64,000 bases of DNA, taken from assembly GCF_901827175.1 (NCBI RefSeq), contig NZ_LR594662.1, positions 2,418,001-2,482,000 of the forward strand, in the 5' to 3' direction. Source of the DNA: Variovorax sp. RA8. GTDB lineage: Bacteria > Pseudomonadota > Gammaproteobacteria > Burkholderiales > Burkholderiaceae_C. Both the position numbers and the translations under genes were made by a program. The notes beneath the pieces are model-generated. The model saw only the letters and a list, made by a program, of their open reading frames with translations, ran no database searches and was not told the DNA's origin. Each line of letters begins with the position of its first letter. Position 1 is the stretch's first letter. Shown one piece after another: positions 1 to 8,744 of the stretch.

Positions 1-1
1 C

Positions 2-847
2 GTGACTGGCATCGACGTGGCGCAGATCCCCTTTGCCACGGAACACCTGGCAGGCGCCCTTGAGCTTTCGCAGGAGATGTTGTGGCCCTATCGGCTCGAG
101 GACTGGGGCTTCGCGCTCGAGCTCGGCCAGGGCTTCGTGCTCCGCAACGGCGCCGGCACGGTGATCGCGACTGCGGCCTGGTGGGCCTACGGCGAGGACC
201 ATGCTTCAGCCGGGATGATCATCGTCGCCAAGGCTGCGCAAGGCCGTGGCCACGGTGCCAGGCTGATGGACGCGCTGCTGGCAGCGGCGCACCCGCGGAC
301 CATCACGCTGAACTCGACGGCCGAAGGTCTGGCGCTTTATGAAAGGCGCGGCTTTGTCCGCATCGGCGTCATCCAACAGCATCAAGGCGTTCCCGACGAG
401 CGCCACCAGGCGCCCCCGGCCAGTCTGGTCAGGCCGATGGCGCCATCGGATGTCGAGGCGGTCGCGCGTCTGGACCGTCAGGCCACGGGCTGGGCCCGGC
501 GGCAGATGCTGGATCGGCTCATCCAGGCTGGTGACGGCCACGTGCTCGTGCGCGACGGCGAGCCGCGCGGCTTTGCCGTTTCACGCCGGTTCGGTCGCGG
601 GCACGTCATCGGTCCCGTGGTCGCCGAAGGTGCGGCCGATGCGCGCGCCTTGATCGAAGCCGCGCTCGCGCCACTCGGCAAGGTTTTTGTCCGCATCGAC
701 ACCGCTGCCACTTCGCAACTCGGGGACTGGCTCGAAAGCATCGGCCTGCGCCAGGTCGGTGACGCCACCACCATGGTCAAGGGGCCGCACATCCCGCCGG
801 CGGGGCCAGCGCGCATGTTCGCGCTGGCCAACCAGTCGTTCAACTAG
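2..847 (+). CDS. Two-domain GNAT family N-acetyltransferase
   Basis: This is a 281-residue protein with two GNAT-like halves. The first has an acetyl-CoA-loop-like stretch (KAAQGRGHGARLMDALL, residues about 77-93) followed by the typical YERRGF strand. The second half is degenerate. It is a clear paralogue of the GNAT at 7495-8385: both share the RGHxIGPVVA segment and the LRQHQG/IQQHQG linker. The GTG at base 2 is the first possible start seen, but a start upstream of the window cannot be excluded. It is followed after 43 bases by an FAD amine oxidase gene on the same strand. The acyl acceptor is unknown; a small amine is an inference from context. Confidence 0.8.
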   Translation: MTGIDVAQIPFATEHLAGALELSQEMLWPYRLEDWGFALELGQGFVLRNGAGTVIATAAWWAYGEDHASAGMIIVAKAAQGRGHGARLMDALLAAAHPRTITLNSTAEGLALYERRGFVRIGVIQQHQGVPDERHQAPPASLVRPMAPSDVEAVARLDRQATGWARRQMLDRLIQAGDGHVLVRDGEPRGFAVSRRFGRGHVIGPVVAEGAADARALIEAALAPLGKVFVRIDTAATSQLGDWLESIGLRQVGDATTMVKGPHIPPAGPARMFALANQSFN

Positions 848-890
848 GAAACATCACGATGCCGCGCTCGATGACGCCGGAAAGGCCGCT

Positions 891-2168
891 ATGAAGCTGA
901 CCTCGTATTGGCTGGACACCTCGGAGCCTTTCCGCAACGCCACTGCAGGACCGGTGCACGGCAGCTGCGACGTCGCGGTGATCGGCGGCGGCCTGACCGG
1001 CTGTTCGGCTGCGCTGGCGCTTGCCAGGAAGGGTGCACGCATCGTGCTCCTGGAAGCCGAGACCATCGGGCACGCCGCCTCCGGTCGCAACGGCGGCATG
1101 TGCAACAACGGCTTTGCCCAGGACTACGGCACGATGTCGGCCAAACTCGGCAAGGAAGTCGCCGACCGGCTCTATCGGGCATTCGACGCCGGAGTCAATA
1201 CGGTCGAGCGCCTGGTGGCGGAAGAGAAGATCGACTGCAGCTTCGCGCGCGTTGGCAAGATCAAGCTCGCGGCCAAGCCCGAGCACTACGACAAGCTGGC
1301 GCGCAGTCAGGAACTGCTGGCGGCCAACGTCGACCCCGACACGGAGATGGTCAGTCGCGCCGACATTGCCGGCGAGGTGGGGTCGGACCGCTTCCACGGC
1401 GGGCTGATTTACCGCAAAGGCGCCGGCATGCATGTCGGGCGCTTCGTCCGCGGCTTGGCGGAGGCGGCAGCGCGGCGTGGCGCGGAGATCCACGAGCAGG
1501 CGCCGATGACGGGCCTGCGACCCGCGCCCGGCGGAGGCCACCAGATCGAGACACCGACGGGCCGCCTCTACGCCAAGCAGGTTCTGCTGGCGAGCGGAAC
1601 CTCGCAGACGGGGCCGCTCGGCTGGATTCGACGTCGCATCGTGCCGGTCGGCGCGTTCCTGATCGTCACCGAGCCCCTGCCGATAGAGATGCTCGATCGG
1701 CTGTTGCCGCGGCGCCGGATGGCGGTCGATACCAAGAATCTCGTCAACTACTTCCGAACGACGCCCGACAACCGGCTGCTGTTCGGTGGACGCGCCCGCT
1801 TCGCCGTCTCCAACCCGAGCTCCGACGAGAAGAGTGGCGCGATCCTGCAGGCGGCATTGCACGACGTCTTTCCCGACCTTCGCCACGCACGCATCGACTA
1901 TTGCTGGGGCGGCATGGTCGACATGACGCGTGACCGCCTGCCACGCGCCGGCGAGCGCAACGGCATCTATTACTCGATGGGCTACAGCGGCCACGGCACC
2001 CAGATGTCGACCCTGATGGGGACGATCATGGCGGAAGTCATGGACGGGCGTGCCGAACTCAATCCCTGGAAAGACTTCGACTGGCCCGCGATACCAGGCC
2101 ATGTCGGACCCCCGTGGTTCCTGCCGCTGGTAGGCGCCTACTACCGGCTCAAGGACAAGCTCGCCTGA
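891..2168 (+). CDS. FAD-dependent amine oxidase, PuuB/DAO-like
   Basis: This 425-residue flavoprotein of the D-amino-acid-oxidase fold has an N-terminal dinucleotide-binding motif (VIGGGLTGCSAA, about residues 25-36) and a SGRNGGMCNNG segment typical of gamma-glutamylputrescine-oxidase-like enzymes. The C-terminal YSMGYSGHGTQMS loop contributes to the flavin site in this family. Expected chemistry is oxidation of a primary or secondary amine to an aldehyde or imine with flavin reduction. The ATG at 891 fits the paralogue at 10006-11301, which starts the same way (MKL.SYW). It lies between a GNAT gene and a decayed binding-protein gene. The substrate is not determined. Confidence 0.88.
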   Translation: MKLTSYWLDTSEPFRNATAGPVHGSCDVAVIGGGLTGCSAALALARKGARIVLLEAETIGHAASGRNGGMCNNGFAQDYGTMSAKLGKEVADRLYRAFDAGVNTVERLVAEEKIDCSFARVGKIKLAAKPEHYDKLARSQELLAANVDPDTEMVSRADIAGEVGSDRFHGGLIYRKGAGMHVGRFVRGLAEAAARRGAEIHEQAPMTGLRPAPGGGHQIETPTGRLYAKQVLLASGTSQTGPLGWIRRRIVPVGAFLIVTEPLPIEMLDRLLPRRRMAVDTKNLVNYFRTTPDNRLLFGGRARFAVSNPSSDEKSGAILQAALHDVFPDLRHARIDYCWGGMVDMTRDRLPRAGERNGIYYSMGYSGHGTQMSTLMGTIMAEVMDGRAELNPWKDFDWPAIPGHVGPPWFLPLVGAYYRLKDKLA

Positions 2169-2203
2169 AGCCGATCTCGCACTCATCGATCGAGGAGACA
2201 ACC

Positions 2204-2400
2204 ATGAACGAGCACAAGCATCTCGACGGCCTGATCGGCGCCTAGGAAAGCACGCGCCTGATGGGGTAGCTGCAGCGCGGCGCCAGCCGCCGCGACGTGC
2301 TGGCGATGCAGGCCGCGACAAGCAGGCCCGGGCACGGCAACGCAGCGAAGGCCCGCGCAAGAAGATGCCAGCGGCGCCCGGACAACCAAATCTTGTGCCG
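2204..2400 (+). pseudogene. Remnant of peptide ABC transporter binding-protein gene
   Basis: Translation from the ATG at 2204 gives MNEHKH..GLIGA, then a stop at 2243, then ESTRLMG, a second stop, then LQRGASRRDVLAM. This matches the N-terminus of the intact binding protein at 11340 (ESLRVMDSLKRGATRRDILAM), including the twin-arginine region. The reading frame then loses similarity, so only the signal-peptide end remains. The start has a GAGGAG ribosome site and lies 35 bases after the FAD oxidase, the same arrangement as in the intact copy (38 bases). The right boundary is approximate; up to 2490 I see no further recognisable coding sequence. Confidence 0.75.
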
Positions 2401-2490
2401 CAGCGCAGACCCACTTCAGCTCCGCGGCGCAGGGGGCGAGCCCTATGCTCATGGCAACCGGCATTGCCGTCATTACTGGAGCTCTTCGAC

Positions 2491-3189
2491 ATGTCCCTGC
2501 AAGATTTCAAGGTGCTCACCTTCGACGTCGTCGGCACGCTGATCGATTTCGAGGGCGGCATGCTCGCCTACCTGCGCTCCGCGGTGCCCGAGGCCCGCGT
2601 AACGGACGATGACTTCCTCGCCAGCTATCGCCGTGCGCGCGCCGACGGCAAGTCCGGCTGGTATCCCGACGATCTGGAGCGCTGCTGGCACGTCGTCGCA
2701 GAGAAGCTGGGCCTGCCGGACACCGACGCACTCGCGCAGGGCTTGCGCGATTCGGTGGCGCAATGGCCGGCGTTCCCCGATTCGGTGGAGGCATTGAAGC
2801 GCCTGCGCAAGCACTTCAAGCTGGTGACCATGACCAACGCGCAGCACTGGGCGCTGGCGCACTTCGACAAGACCCTGGGCTCGCCCTTCGACATGCTGCT
2901 GAGCTGCGACGACGCGCTGTGCGAGAAGCCCGACCCGCGCTACTTCGCCTACGCCCGCGGCCGTGTCGAGGGCGCCTGGGGCTACAGGCAGGCCGACAAC
3001 CTGCACGTCGCGCAAAGCCAGTACCACGACATCGGCGTATCGAAGCAACTGGGCATCGCCACCTGCTGGATCGAGCGGCGCCATGGGCAGAAGGGCTCCG
3101 GCGGCACGCTCGAATCCGAGCACACCGTGCCCGACTACCACTTCCACACGCTGGCTGCCCTGGCCGACGCTGTCGAGGCCGGGCGTTGA
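2491..3189 (+). CDS. HAD-superfamily hydrolase (haloacid dehalogenase type II-like)
   Basis: This is a 232-residue HAD protein. Motif I is FDVVGTL with the likely nucleophile Asp12; motif II is the Thr/Asn of VTMTNAQ; the motif III/IV region is EKPDPRYF followed by VAQSQYHDIG. It aligns with the type II haloacid dehalogenase-like family, which cleaves C-halogen or phosphate bonds through an aspartyl-enzyme intermediate. The ATG at 2491 was chosen over upstream codons because the HAD domain begins within ten residues. The stop overlaps the start of the next gene (TTGA), so translation is probably coupled. A second HAD gene at 9319 belongs to the paralogous module. Confidence 0.85.
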   Translation: MSLQDFKVLTFDVVGTLIDFEGGMLAYLRSAVPEARVTDDDFLASYRRARADGKSGWYPDDLERCWHVVAEKLGLPDTDALAQGLRDSVAQWPAFPDSVEALKRLRKHFKLVTMTNAQHWALAHFDKTLGSPFDMLLSCDDALCEKPDPRYFAYARGRVEGAWGYRQADNLHVAQSQYHDIGVSKQLGIATCWIERRHGQKGSGGTLESEHTVPDYHFHTLAALADAVEAGR

Positions 3190-4367
3190 GCCTGAACGCG
3201 ATCGCGGCGCCGGTCGCCGACCTGCTGCCGGAGCTGGTCGCGCTGCGCCGCGACCTGCACGCGCATCCGGAGCTCGCCTTCGCTGAACGGCGCACTGCGG
3301 GCGTGGCGGCCCAGGCGCTGCGCCTGCTCGGGCTGGAGGTGCATGAAGGCCTGGGCGGTACCGGCGTGGTGGGCACGCTGCGCTGCGGCAGCGGTCCGCG
3401 AAGCGTGGGCCTGCGCGCCGACATGGACGCGCTGCCGATGGTCGAGCTGGGGCGCGCCGCTCACAAGAGCCGCACGCAGGGCGTTCACCACGGCTGCGGC
3501 CATGACGGCCACACCAGCATGCTGATCGGCGCCGCGCGCCAGCTGGCACGCACGCGGCGCTTCGACGGCACGGTGCACTTCATCTTCCAACCCGCCGAGG
3601 AAGGCAAGGGTGGTGCGCGCGCCATGATCGAGGACGGCCTGTTCGAGCGCTTCCCCTGCGACAGCGTCTACGCGCTGCACAACTGGCCCGACCTGCCGCT
3701 CGGCAGCGCGCAGACGCGGGCCGGCCCGATCATGGCGGCGGCCGACCGCTTCGACATCGTGCTGCGAGGCCGCGGCGGCCACGCGGCGCAGCCGCATCAC
3801 ACGCCCGACACCATCCTCGCGGCGAGCCAGCTCATCGCGCAGCTGCACACCATCGTCGCGCGGCGCATCGATCCGGGCGAGTCGGCGGTGCTCTCGGTCA
3901 CCCGCATCGAGGGCGGGCACAGCCACAACGTCCTGCCGGCGGAGGTCTCGATCACCGGCACCGTGCGCAGCTTCGATCCTGCTTCGCAGGACCGCATCGA
4001 GGCCGCGCTGCGCACCACCATCGATGGCGTGGCGCTGGCGAGCGGCGTGCAGGCCGAGCTGCGCTATGTGCGCTACTACCCCGCCACCCTCAACACGCCC
4101 GACGAAGCTGCGCTCGCGCTCGCCGCGGCCCGGGCGGTCGGCCTGCAGGCAGACACCGCGCCGCGCGCGGCCTTCACGTCGGAAGACTTCGCCTTCATGC
4201 TACGGCGCCGCCCGGGCGCCTACCTTTGGCTGGGCCAGGGCCGGGCCGACCCAGGGCCGGACGGGGAGCGCGCGCTGCACCATCCCTGCTATGACTTCAA
4301 CGACGACGCGCTGGGGCTGGGCGTGCGCTGGCTGTGCGAAGTCGCCGAGCGTGCGCTAGCGCAGTGA
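3186..4367 (+). CDS. M20 family metallo-amidohydrolase (hippurate hydrolase-like)
   Basis: This 393-residue enzyme has the hallmarks of the M20D/IAA-amino acid hydrolase family: RADMDALP, the metal motif HGCGHDGH (Cys104, His106, His109) and QPAEEG with Glu138/Glu139. Family members remove an acyl group from an N-acyl amino acid or amine using one or two metal ions. The start is a TTG at 3186 overlapping the HAD stop codon (TTGA); it gives SLNAIAAPV and full family length. With a GNAT at the head of the cluster, a deacylating partner is plausible but not proven. It is last in module A and convergent with the Lrp gene. Confidence 0.86.
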   Translation: MSLNAIAAPVADLLPELVALRRDLHAHPELAFAERRTAGVAAQALRLLGLEVHEGLGGTGVVGTLRCGSGPRSVGLRADMDALPMVELGRAAHKSRTQGVHHGCGHDGHTSMLIGAARQLARTRRFDGTVHFIFQPAEEGKGGARAMIEDGLFERFPCDSVYALHNWPDLPLGSAQTRAGPIMAAADRFDIVLRGRGGHAAQPHHTPDTILAASQLIAQLHTIVARRIDPGESAVLSVTRIEGGHSHNVLPAEVSITGTVRSFDPASQDRIEAALRTTIDGVALASGVQAELRYVRYYPATLNTPDEAALALAAARAVGLQADTAPRAAFTSEDFAFMLRRRPGAYLWLGQGRADPGPDGERALHHPCYDFNDDALGLGVRWLCEVAERALAQ

Positions 4368-4428
4368 GCAGCTCGACCTTCAGCTTCCACGCTGGAACGC
4401 GAGCATCACCGCGCTGCACCCATCTCGG

Positions 4429-4923
4429 TCAGCGCTGGTTGGGGAACAACCGTTCGATCGGACAGTGCGTCTTGATGAACGGCGACTTGATCACGATGTA
4501 GCTGAAGTACTTCGCGATGCCGATGTTGCGTTCGAGCAGCTCCTCGATCACTTCCTGGTAGTGGTTGACGCCGCGCGTCAGGAAGCGCAGCAGGTAGTCG
4601 TAGCCGCCGCTCACCAAGTGGCATTCGAGCACCTCGTCGACGTCGCGGATCGCGGCCTCGAATCGCACGAAGTCCTCGCGATGGTGATCCTGCAGCGTGA
4701 CTTCGGTGAACACGGTCAGCGTGTCGCCCAGTTTCTCCAGCCGCAGGTGCGCCCCGTAGCCGGCGATGTAGCCGGCCTGCTCGAGCCGCTTGACGCGGAT
4801 CAGGCAGGGGCTCGGCGACAAGCCCACCGCATCGGCCAGGTCGACGTTGGTCATGCGGCCGTTCTTTTGCAATTGGGCGAGGATGCGCAGGTCGAGCCGA
4901 TCGATCTTGAATGCTTCTGACAT
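4429..4923 (-). CDS. Lrp/AsnC family transcriptional regulator
   Basis: This 164-residue regulator has an N-terminal winged helix (about residues 8-55, containing LADAVGLSPSPCLIRVKRLE) and a C-terminal RAM/AsnC ligand-binding domain (about 70-150). Such proteins are dimeric or octameric amino-acid-responsive regulators. It lies 78 bases downstream of the class III aminotransferase on the same strand, so it is probably co-transcribed. The obvious candidate targets are the duplicated upstream blocks at 6403-6532 and 22132-22263, which contain TTG(C/T)GCAA-type dyads. That link is an inference. Confidence 0.9.
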   Translation of the reverse strand: MSEAFKIDRLDLRILAQLQKNGRMTNVDLADAVGLSPSPCLIRVKRLEQAGYIAGYGAHLRLEKLGDTLTVFTEVTLQDHHREDFVRFEAAIRDVDEVLECHLVSGGYDYLLRFLTRGVNHYQEVIEELLERNIGIAKYFSYIVIKSPFIKTHCPIERLFPNQR

Positions 4924-5001
4924 GGGTTTGCCGATGAACGCGGAGAGCCCGATTCTGCGTCTGCCGCGCCGCGCCGAGCCCGGTGTTCTCCCTTGCCCGC
5001 C

Positions 5002-6405
5002 TCAGTCCGCCAGTGCGGCGCGGACGTCGGGCGCCTGGAGCACCTCGTCGAGCGTCTTTCGCAACCGCACGAACACCCGCGCGAACTCGTCCTCGGTGAA
5101 GGTGAGCGCCGGCGCGAAACCGAGGATGTGATCGCCGAAGGAGCGGAACACCAGCCCGTTGCGGTAGCCCGCGGCGAAGATGCGGTCCGACAACCCGAGC
5201 GCTGCGTCGAAGCCGCGCTTGCTCGCCTTGTCGCTCACCAGCTCCAGCGCACCCAGCAGGCCGCGATGGCGCGCATCGCCCACCAGCGGGTGCTCGCACA
5301 GCGCGTCCAGACCGGCCGCGAAATGCACTGCGCCGCGCTGGCCGTTGGCGAGCACGCCGCCCTCCTGGTAAAGCCGCAGCACCTCGAGCGCGACCGCGGC
5401 GCTGACCGGGTGCGCCGAATAAGTGGCGCCATGGCCGATCGGCGCGCCGGCCGGCGCACCATCGGCAATCCCCGCATAGACCTGCTCCGACATCAGCGTG
5501 GCGCCCATCGGCGCATAGCCGGCGGTCAGGCCTTTGGCCACGGTCATGAGGTCGGGCTCCACGCCCTCCGCCTCGCACGCGAACATGGGGCCGGTGCGGC
5601 CGAAGCCGGTGATGACCTCGTCCACCACGAAGAGAATGTCCAGCTCGCGCGCGGCCTCGCGCATGGCCTTCAGCCAGCCCTTGGGCGGCACGATCACGCC
5701 GCCCGAGCCCTGGATAGGCTCGCAGAAGAAGGCCGCCACGTTGTGCGCGCCCAGCGCCTCGACCTTGGCGCGCAGCGACGCCACCGACGCCGCGATCAGC
5801 CCCTGTGGATCGGCACCGTCCGCATGGCGGTACGGGTTGGGCGAGGGGATGTAGTGCTGCGTGGGCAGCGGCAGATCGAAGCCGCGGTGGAAGGCCGGCA
5901 GGGCGGTCAGGCCTGCGCCGGTGGACGAGGAGCCGTGGTAGCCGCGCTCCAGCGCGATGAACTGCTTCTTCGACGGTTTGCCGATCGCGTTGTAGTACTG
6001 CACGATGAAGCGCACCGCGGCATCGACCGAGTCGGAGCCGCCCAGCGTGAAGTACACGCGAGTCAGCGAGGCGGGTGTGATCTGCACCAGCTTCTCCGCC
6101 AGGCGGATGGCAGGCTCGCTGCTGAAATGGAAGTAGCCCGTGGCATACGGCAGCCGCCGCATCTGCTCGGCGGCGGCCTGCACGACGCTCTCCTGCCCAT
6201 AGCCCACGTTCACGCACCACAGGCCCGCGAAGGCGTCGAGCAGCTCGTGGCCGTTGGCATCGGTCAGCCACGCGCCGCGGCCCGAGGCGAGCACGGTGGG
6301 GCCGCGCTCCTCGTGCACGCGCCAGGGCGAGACAGGGTGGATGAGGTGGGCGCGGTCGATCGCGTCGAGCGCGGCCTTGCTAGGCAATGCGGTGGGGTGT
6401 GTCAT
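5002..6405 (-). CDS. Class III PLP-dependent aminotransferase
   Basis: This 467-residue fold-type I aminotransferase resembles beta-alanine/omega-amino acid:pyruvate transaminases. Visible sites are the PLP-binding Asp262 in VVDEVITGFGRTG, the Schiff-base Lys291 in VAKGLTAGYAPMG, and the Gly-His of ERGYHGSS around residue 157. It would move a terminal amino group to a keto acid and release an aldehyde. The ATG at 6405 is supported because the first codons and the whole upstream block recur at 22132-22263. It is followed by the Lrp regulator. The exact amine is unknown. Confidence 0.9.
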   Translation of the reverse strand: MTHPTALPSKAALDAIDRAHLIHPVSPWRVHEERGPTVLASGRGAWLTDANGHELLDAFAGLWCVNVGYGQESVVQAAAEQMRRLPYATGYFHFSSEPAIRLAEKLVQITPASLTRVYFTLGGSDSVDAAVRFIVQYYNAIGKPSKKQFIALERGYHGSSSTGAGLTALPAFHRGFDLPLPTQHYIPSPNPYRHADGADPQGLIAASVASLRAKVEALGAHNVAAFFCEPIQGSGGVIVPPKGWLKAMREAARELDILFVVDEVITGFGRTGPMFACEAEGVEPDLMTVAKGLTAGYAPMGATLMSEQVYAGIADGAPAGAPIGHGATYSAHPVSAAVALEVLRLYQEGGVLANGQRGAVHFAAGLDALCEHPLVGDARHRGLLGALELVSDKASKRGFDAALGLSDRIFAAGYRNGLVFRSFGDHILGFAPALTFTEDEFARVFVRLRKTLDEVLQAPDVRAALAD

Positions 6406-6532
6406 GGGCGGGCGTCGGTTGGCCTTTGGATGTCCAGAGCTTAGGCCGCGTGTCCCTCATGAGGGTGCTGCATTGAACGCCTTGTGCAAAGCAGGCTGCG
6501 GTTGTGCGCGTCGCGACAGCAGATCCTGCCGT
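6403..6532 (-). promoter_or_regulatory. Duplicated upstream block, copy 1 (aminotransferase promoter region)
   Basis: The region from the aminotransferase start codon to about 6532 is collinear with 22132-22263. A shared GGCCTTTGGATG lies 16-17 bases from the start codon, and a 52-base core (6481-6532) matches 22212-22263 at 47 positions. The core holds TTGTGCAA, which is TTGCGCAA (a perfect palindrome) in copy 2. Because it is intergenic and start-proximal it is probably a promoter with a regulator site, with the adjacent Lrp protein as first candidate. Confidence 0.7.
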
Positions 6533-6547
6533 GGCGCGCAAGGCGCC

Positions 6548-7483
6548 TCAATACCCCCGCGTGCGATCGACGAGCCCGATCATCGGCTCGCCGCGCTCGA
6601 AGCGCCGCAGGTTGTCCAACACCACCTCCGCTGCGCTCAATGGCTGCGTCATGCTCGCGATGTGCGGCGTGAGCTGGATGTTGGGGTGGCGCCAGAAGGC
6701 ATGTGCCGGCGGCAGCGGCTCGGGGTCGGTCACGTCGAGCACGGCATCGCCGATCCGGCCGCTGGCCAGCGCGGCCAGCAGGTCGGCATCCACGAGTTGC
6801 GGGCCGCGGCCGACGTGCACCAGGCCCGCGCCTTCGGGCAGCATCGAGAACAGCCGAGCGTCCAGAAAGGCGCGCGTCGACTCGGTCAGCGGCAGTAGGC
6901 ACACGAGAATGTCGGTGCGCGCGAGAAAGGCCGGCAGCTCGTCGGCGCCGGCATGGCAGCTCACGCCCTCGACCGCATGCCGCGAGCGGCTCCAGCCTGC
7001 GCAGTCGAAGCCCAGGCCGACCAGCTGCGCCAGCACCGCCTGGCCGAGCGAGCCGAGCCCCAACACTCCCACGCGCCGCTCGCCAGCGGGCCGCACGGGC
7101 AGGGGGCACCACCGAGCCTCCTGCTGCTGGCGCCGGTAGCGCGGCATGTCCCGATGCAGGCCGAGCACCGCGTGCGTCACGTACTCGACCATGCCGCGCA
7201 CGATGCCGGGCTCCACCATGCGCACCACCGGCAACGCGGCGGGCAGCGCGGCGAAGTCGAACTGGTCGACGCCGGCGCCCGAGGAAAACAACACCTCGAG
7301 ATGGGGGAAGCGCACGTCCAGCTCTTCGGGCGGCTCCCAGGCCGCAAGGAAGCGCACCCGCGCCGCGTCGCCGATGTCGGGCCAGATGCGGAAATCGATC
7401 TCCGGCGCCCGGCGCCGGAACACCTCGGCCCACTGGCGGCCTCGCACCGGGTCGGACTTGTAGAGGAAGGTGGTCGTGTTCAT
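6548..7483 (-). CDS. 2-hydroxyacid dehydrogenase, GhrA-like
   Basis: This 311-residue NAD(P)-dependent oxidoreductase resembles glyoxylate/hydroxypyruvate reductase A. It has the Rossmann motif GVLGLGSLGQAV, the catalytic Arg in HVGRGPQLVD, a Glu in the TDPEPLPP region and the catalytic His in TPHIASMTQP. It would reduce glyoxylate, hydroxypyruvate or another 2-keto acid. The ATG at 7483 gives a family-length protein; codons upstream overlap the GNAT gene. It starts 11 bases after the GNAT stop on the same strand, so the two are an operon. Confidence 0.88.
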   Translation of the reverse strand: MNTTTFLYKSDPVRGRQWAEVFRRRAPEIDFRIWPDIGDAARVRFLAAWEPPEELDVRFPHLEVLFSSGAGVDQFDFAALPAALPVVRMVEPGIVRGMVEYVTHAVLGLHRDMPRYRRQQQEARWCPLPVRPAGERRVGVLGLGSLGQAVLAQLVGLGFDCAGWSRSRHAVEGVSCHAGADELPAFLARTDILVCLLPLTESTRAFLDARLFSMLPEGAGLVHVGRGPQLVDADLLAALASGRIGDAVLDVTDPEPLPPAHAFWRHPNIQLTPHIASMTQPLSAAEVVLDNLRRFERGEPMIGLVDRTRGY

Positions 7484-7494
7484 TGCCTGCTCCC

Positions 7495-8385
7495 TCAACC
7501 CACGGCCTGAGTCACGATGGCGAACAGGACCGGGCCTTCCGTCGGCACGGCGAGCGGCTTGCCGCGCACCATCGTCGTCGGCGCATCCACGCACAGCAGG
7601 CCGGTGCTCTCGAGCCATTCGCTCAGTCCGCTCGCGAAGTCGATGTCGATGCGCGTGAAGTGCCCGGCGTTCTGGCTGGCGAGGTGCGCGATCATCGCTT
7701 TCGCGCTTTCGCAGTCGGGGGCGACCACCGGGCCGATCGCATGGCCGCGGCCGAAGCGGCGCAGCATCGCGAAGCCGTGCGGCGCGTTGTCCTGGTCGAG
7801 CACCACGCAGGCATCGGCGCTGCCGAGCAGCTCGGCGATGAGCGCATCGCGCGGCATGCCGCGCGCCGCGGCGTCGAGCGCCTGCAGCGCCGCCGCTTCG
7901 TTCAGGCCCGCGGGGCGCAGGCGCCGGCCTGGCCGCAGCGCGACCAGCGGCGCGGTTTGCGCGACGCCCTGATGCTGGCGCAGCTCGCCGGTAGGCACGA
8001 AGCCGAGCCGCTCATACAGTGGGCGGCCTTCGGGAGTGGCATGCAGCAGCACGGTGTGTTCGTCGAGGCCCTTGAGCAGCGCGCTCATCATCCGGTGCCC
8101 GATGCGTCGTCCCCGGCTGGCCGGCGCCACGATCACGAGGCCGATGGTCGCGTGGCGCGCGCCCCAGCGCCAACGCTGCGCGGTGCCCACGATTTCGCCG
8201 TCGCACTCGACGACGATGCCCTCGGCATGCGCGAACGCCTGCGCCCAGTCGGCCGGGCGGTGCGGCCAGCGCAGCTGCGCCGACAGCGCTTGCGCAGACG
8301 GCAGGTCGTCGGTCGTCATCGGTCTCAGCACCACGTCGTCTGCGGTGGGTGCATCCAGGGCGCGATCAGGCATGGGCAGGCTCAT
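7495..8385 (-). CDS. Two-domain GNAT family N-acetyltransferase
   Basis: This 296-residue protein is a paralogue of the GNAT at the left edge of the window. The N-terminal GNAT domain contains the acetyl-CoA loop (PASRGRRIGHRMMSALL) and the YERLGF strand; the C-terminal half carries RRFGRGHAIGPVVAP. The start at 8385 is one choice; the ATG at 8373 (MPDRAL) is also possible. The reading frame stays open upstream and ends in a TGA that overlaps the 8385 ATG, so coupling to a leader peptide is possible. It is divergent from the cupin gene at 8745. Its substrate is unknown. Confidence 0.82.
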   Translation of the reverse strand: MSLPMPDRALDAPTADDVVLRPMTTDDLPSAQALSAQLRWPHRPADWAQAFAHAEGIVVECDGEIVGTAQRWRWGARHATIGLVIVAPASRGRRIGHRMMSALLKGLDEHTVLLHATPEGRPLYERLGFVPTGELRQHQGVAQTAPLVALRPGRRLRPAGLNEAAALQALDAAARGMPRDALIAELLGSADACVVLDQDNAPHGFAMLRRFGRGHAIGPVVAPDCESAKAMIAHLASQNAGHFTRIDIDFASGLSEWLESTGLLCVDAPTTMVRGKPLAVPTEGPVLFAIVTQAVG

Positions 8386-8744
8386 TTCAGCGAAGGGAAA
8401 ACGCCTTCATCTTGGACGACTTCGACGGCCCGCACCAGACCGAAGTCGCGCTCTCGGGCAACTTGCAAGCTTCGCCTGCAAAGCGTGCCTGTTTTGCAAT
8501 TCGCTGCGGCGCTGGGGCTGCTTACGCATACAAATGCCGGGGCGGTCTCCCGGCATCGCGCCGCGCTGGCTTCTGCACCTGATTCAGGGCCGACCCGATG
8601 CACCGGACCGTGCAAGCAGATTGCGCTTTGCCGGCCGCCAATCGCGCATTTGCCACCGTTTTCGGCATCGGTTTCGGCACCAATGCGGGGGTGCCCAAAC
8701 ATAGCATCAGGGCCGTGTTCCACCCTCCTGAGAGTTCATATCCC
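8386..8744. other. Divergent intergenic region, GNAT / cupin
   Basis: These 359 bases separate the minus-strand GNAT operon from the plus-strand cupin-transporter operon and must hold both promoters. Several TTGCAA/TTTGCAA-type words occur between 8462 and 8505 (for example CTTGCAAG and TTTTGCAA). These may be regulator half-sites, but I cannot align them convincingly with the duplicated block at 6403-6532. No convincing sigma-70 pair, RNA gene or short gene is visible. Confidence 0.4.

Noticed and set aside
840..2561. Long open frame on the minus strand across the first FAD oxidase gene
   Set aside because: It is antisense to a clear flavoenzyme, rich in Arg/Gly/Ala/His without domains, and typical of high-GC shadow frames.
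2491..3189. Calling the HAD protein a true haloacid dehalogenase
   Set aside because: The type II dehalogenase-like family includes phosphatases and other hydrolases; the motifs alone do not prove dehalogenation.
8462..8505. A third copy of the duplicated upstream block in the GNAT/cupin gap
   Set aside because: Only short TTGCAA-type words are shared. The 52-base core and the start-proximal GGCCTTTGGATG are absent.
8382..8723. Minus-strand frame between the GNAT and cupin genes, ending DFGLVRAVEVVQDEG..
   Set aside because: The last ~25 residues look protein-like and the stop overlaps the GNAT start, but there is no plausible start codon near that part and the upstream part has no coding character. 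I kept it only as a note in the GNAT and intergenic entries.
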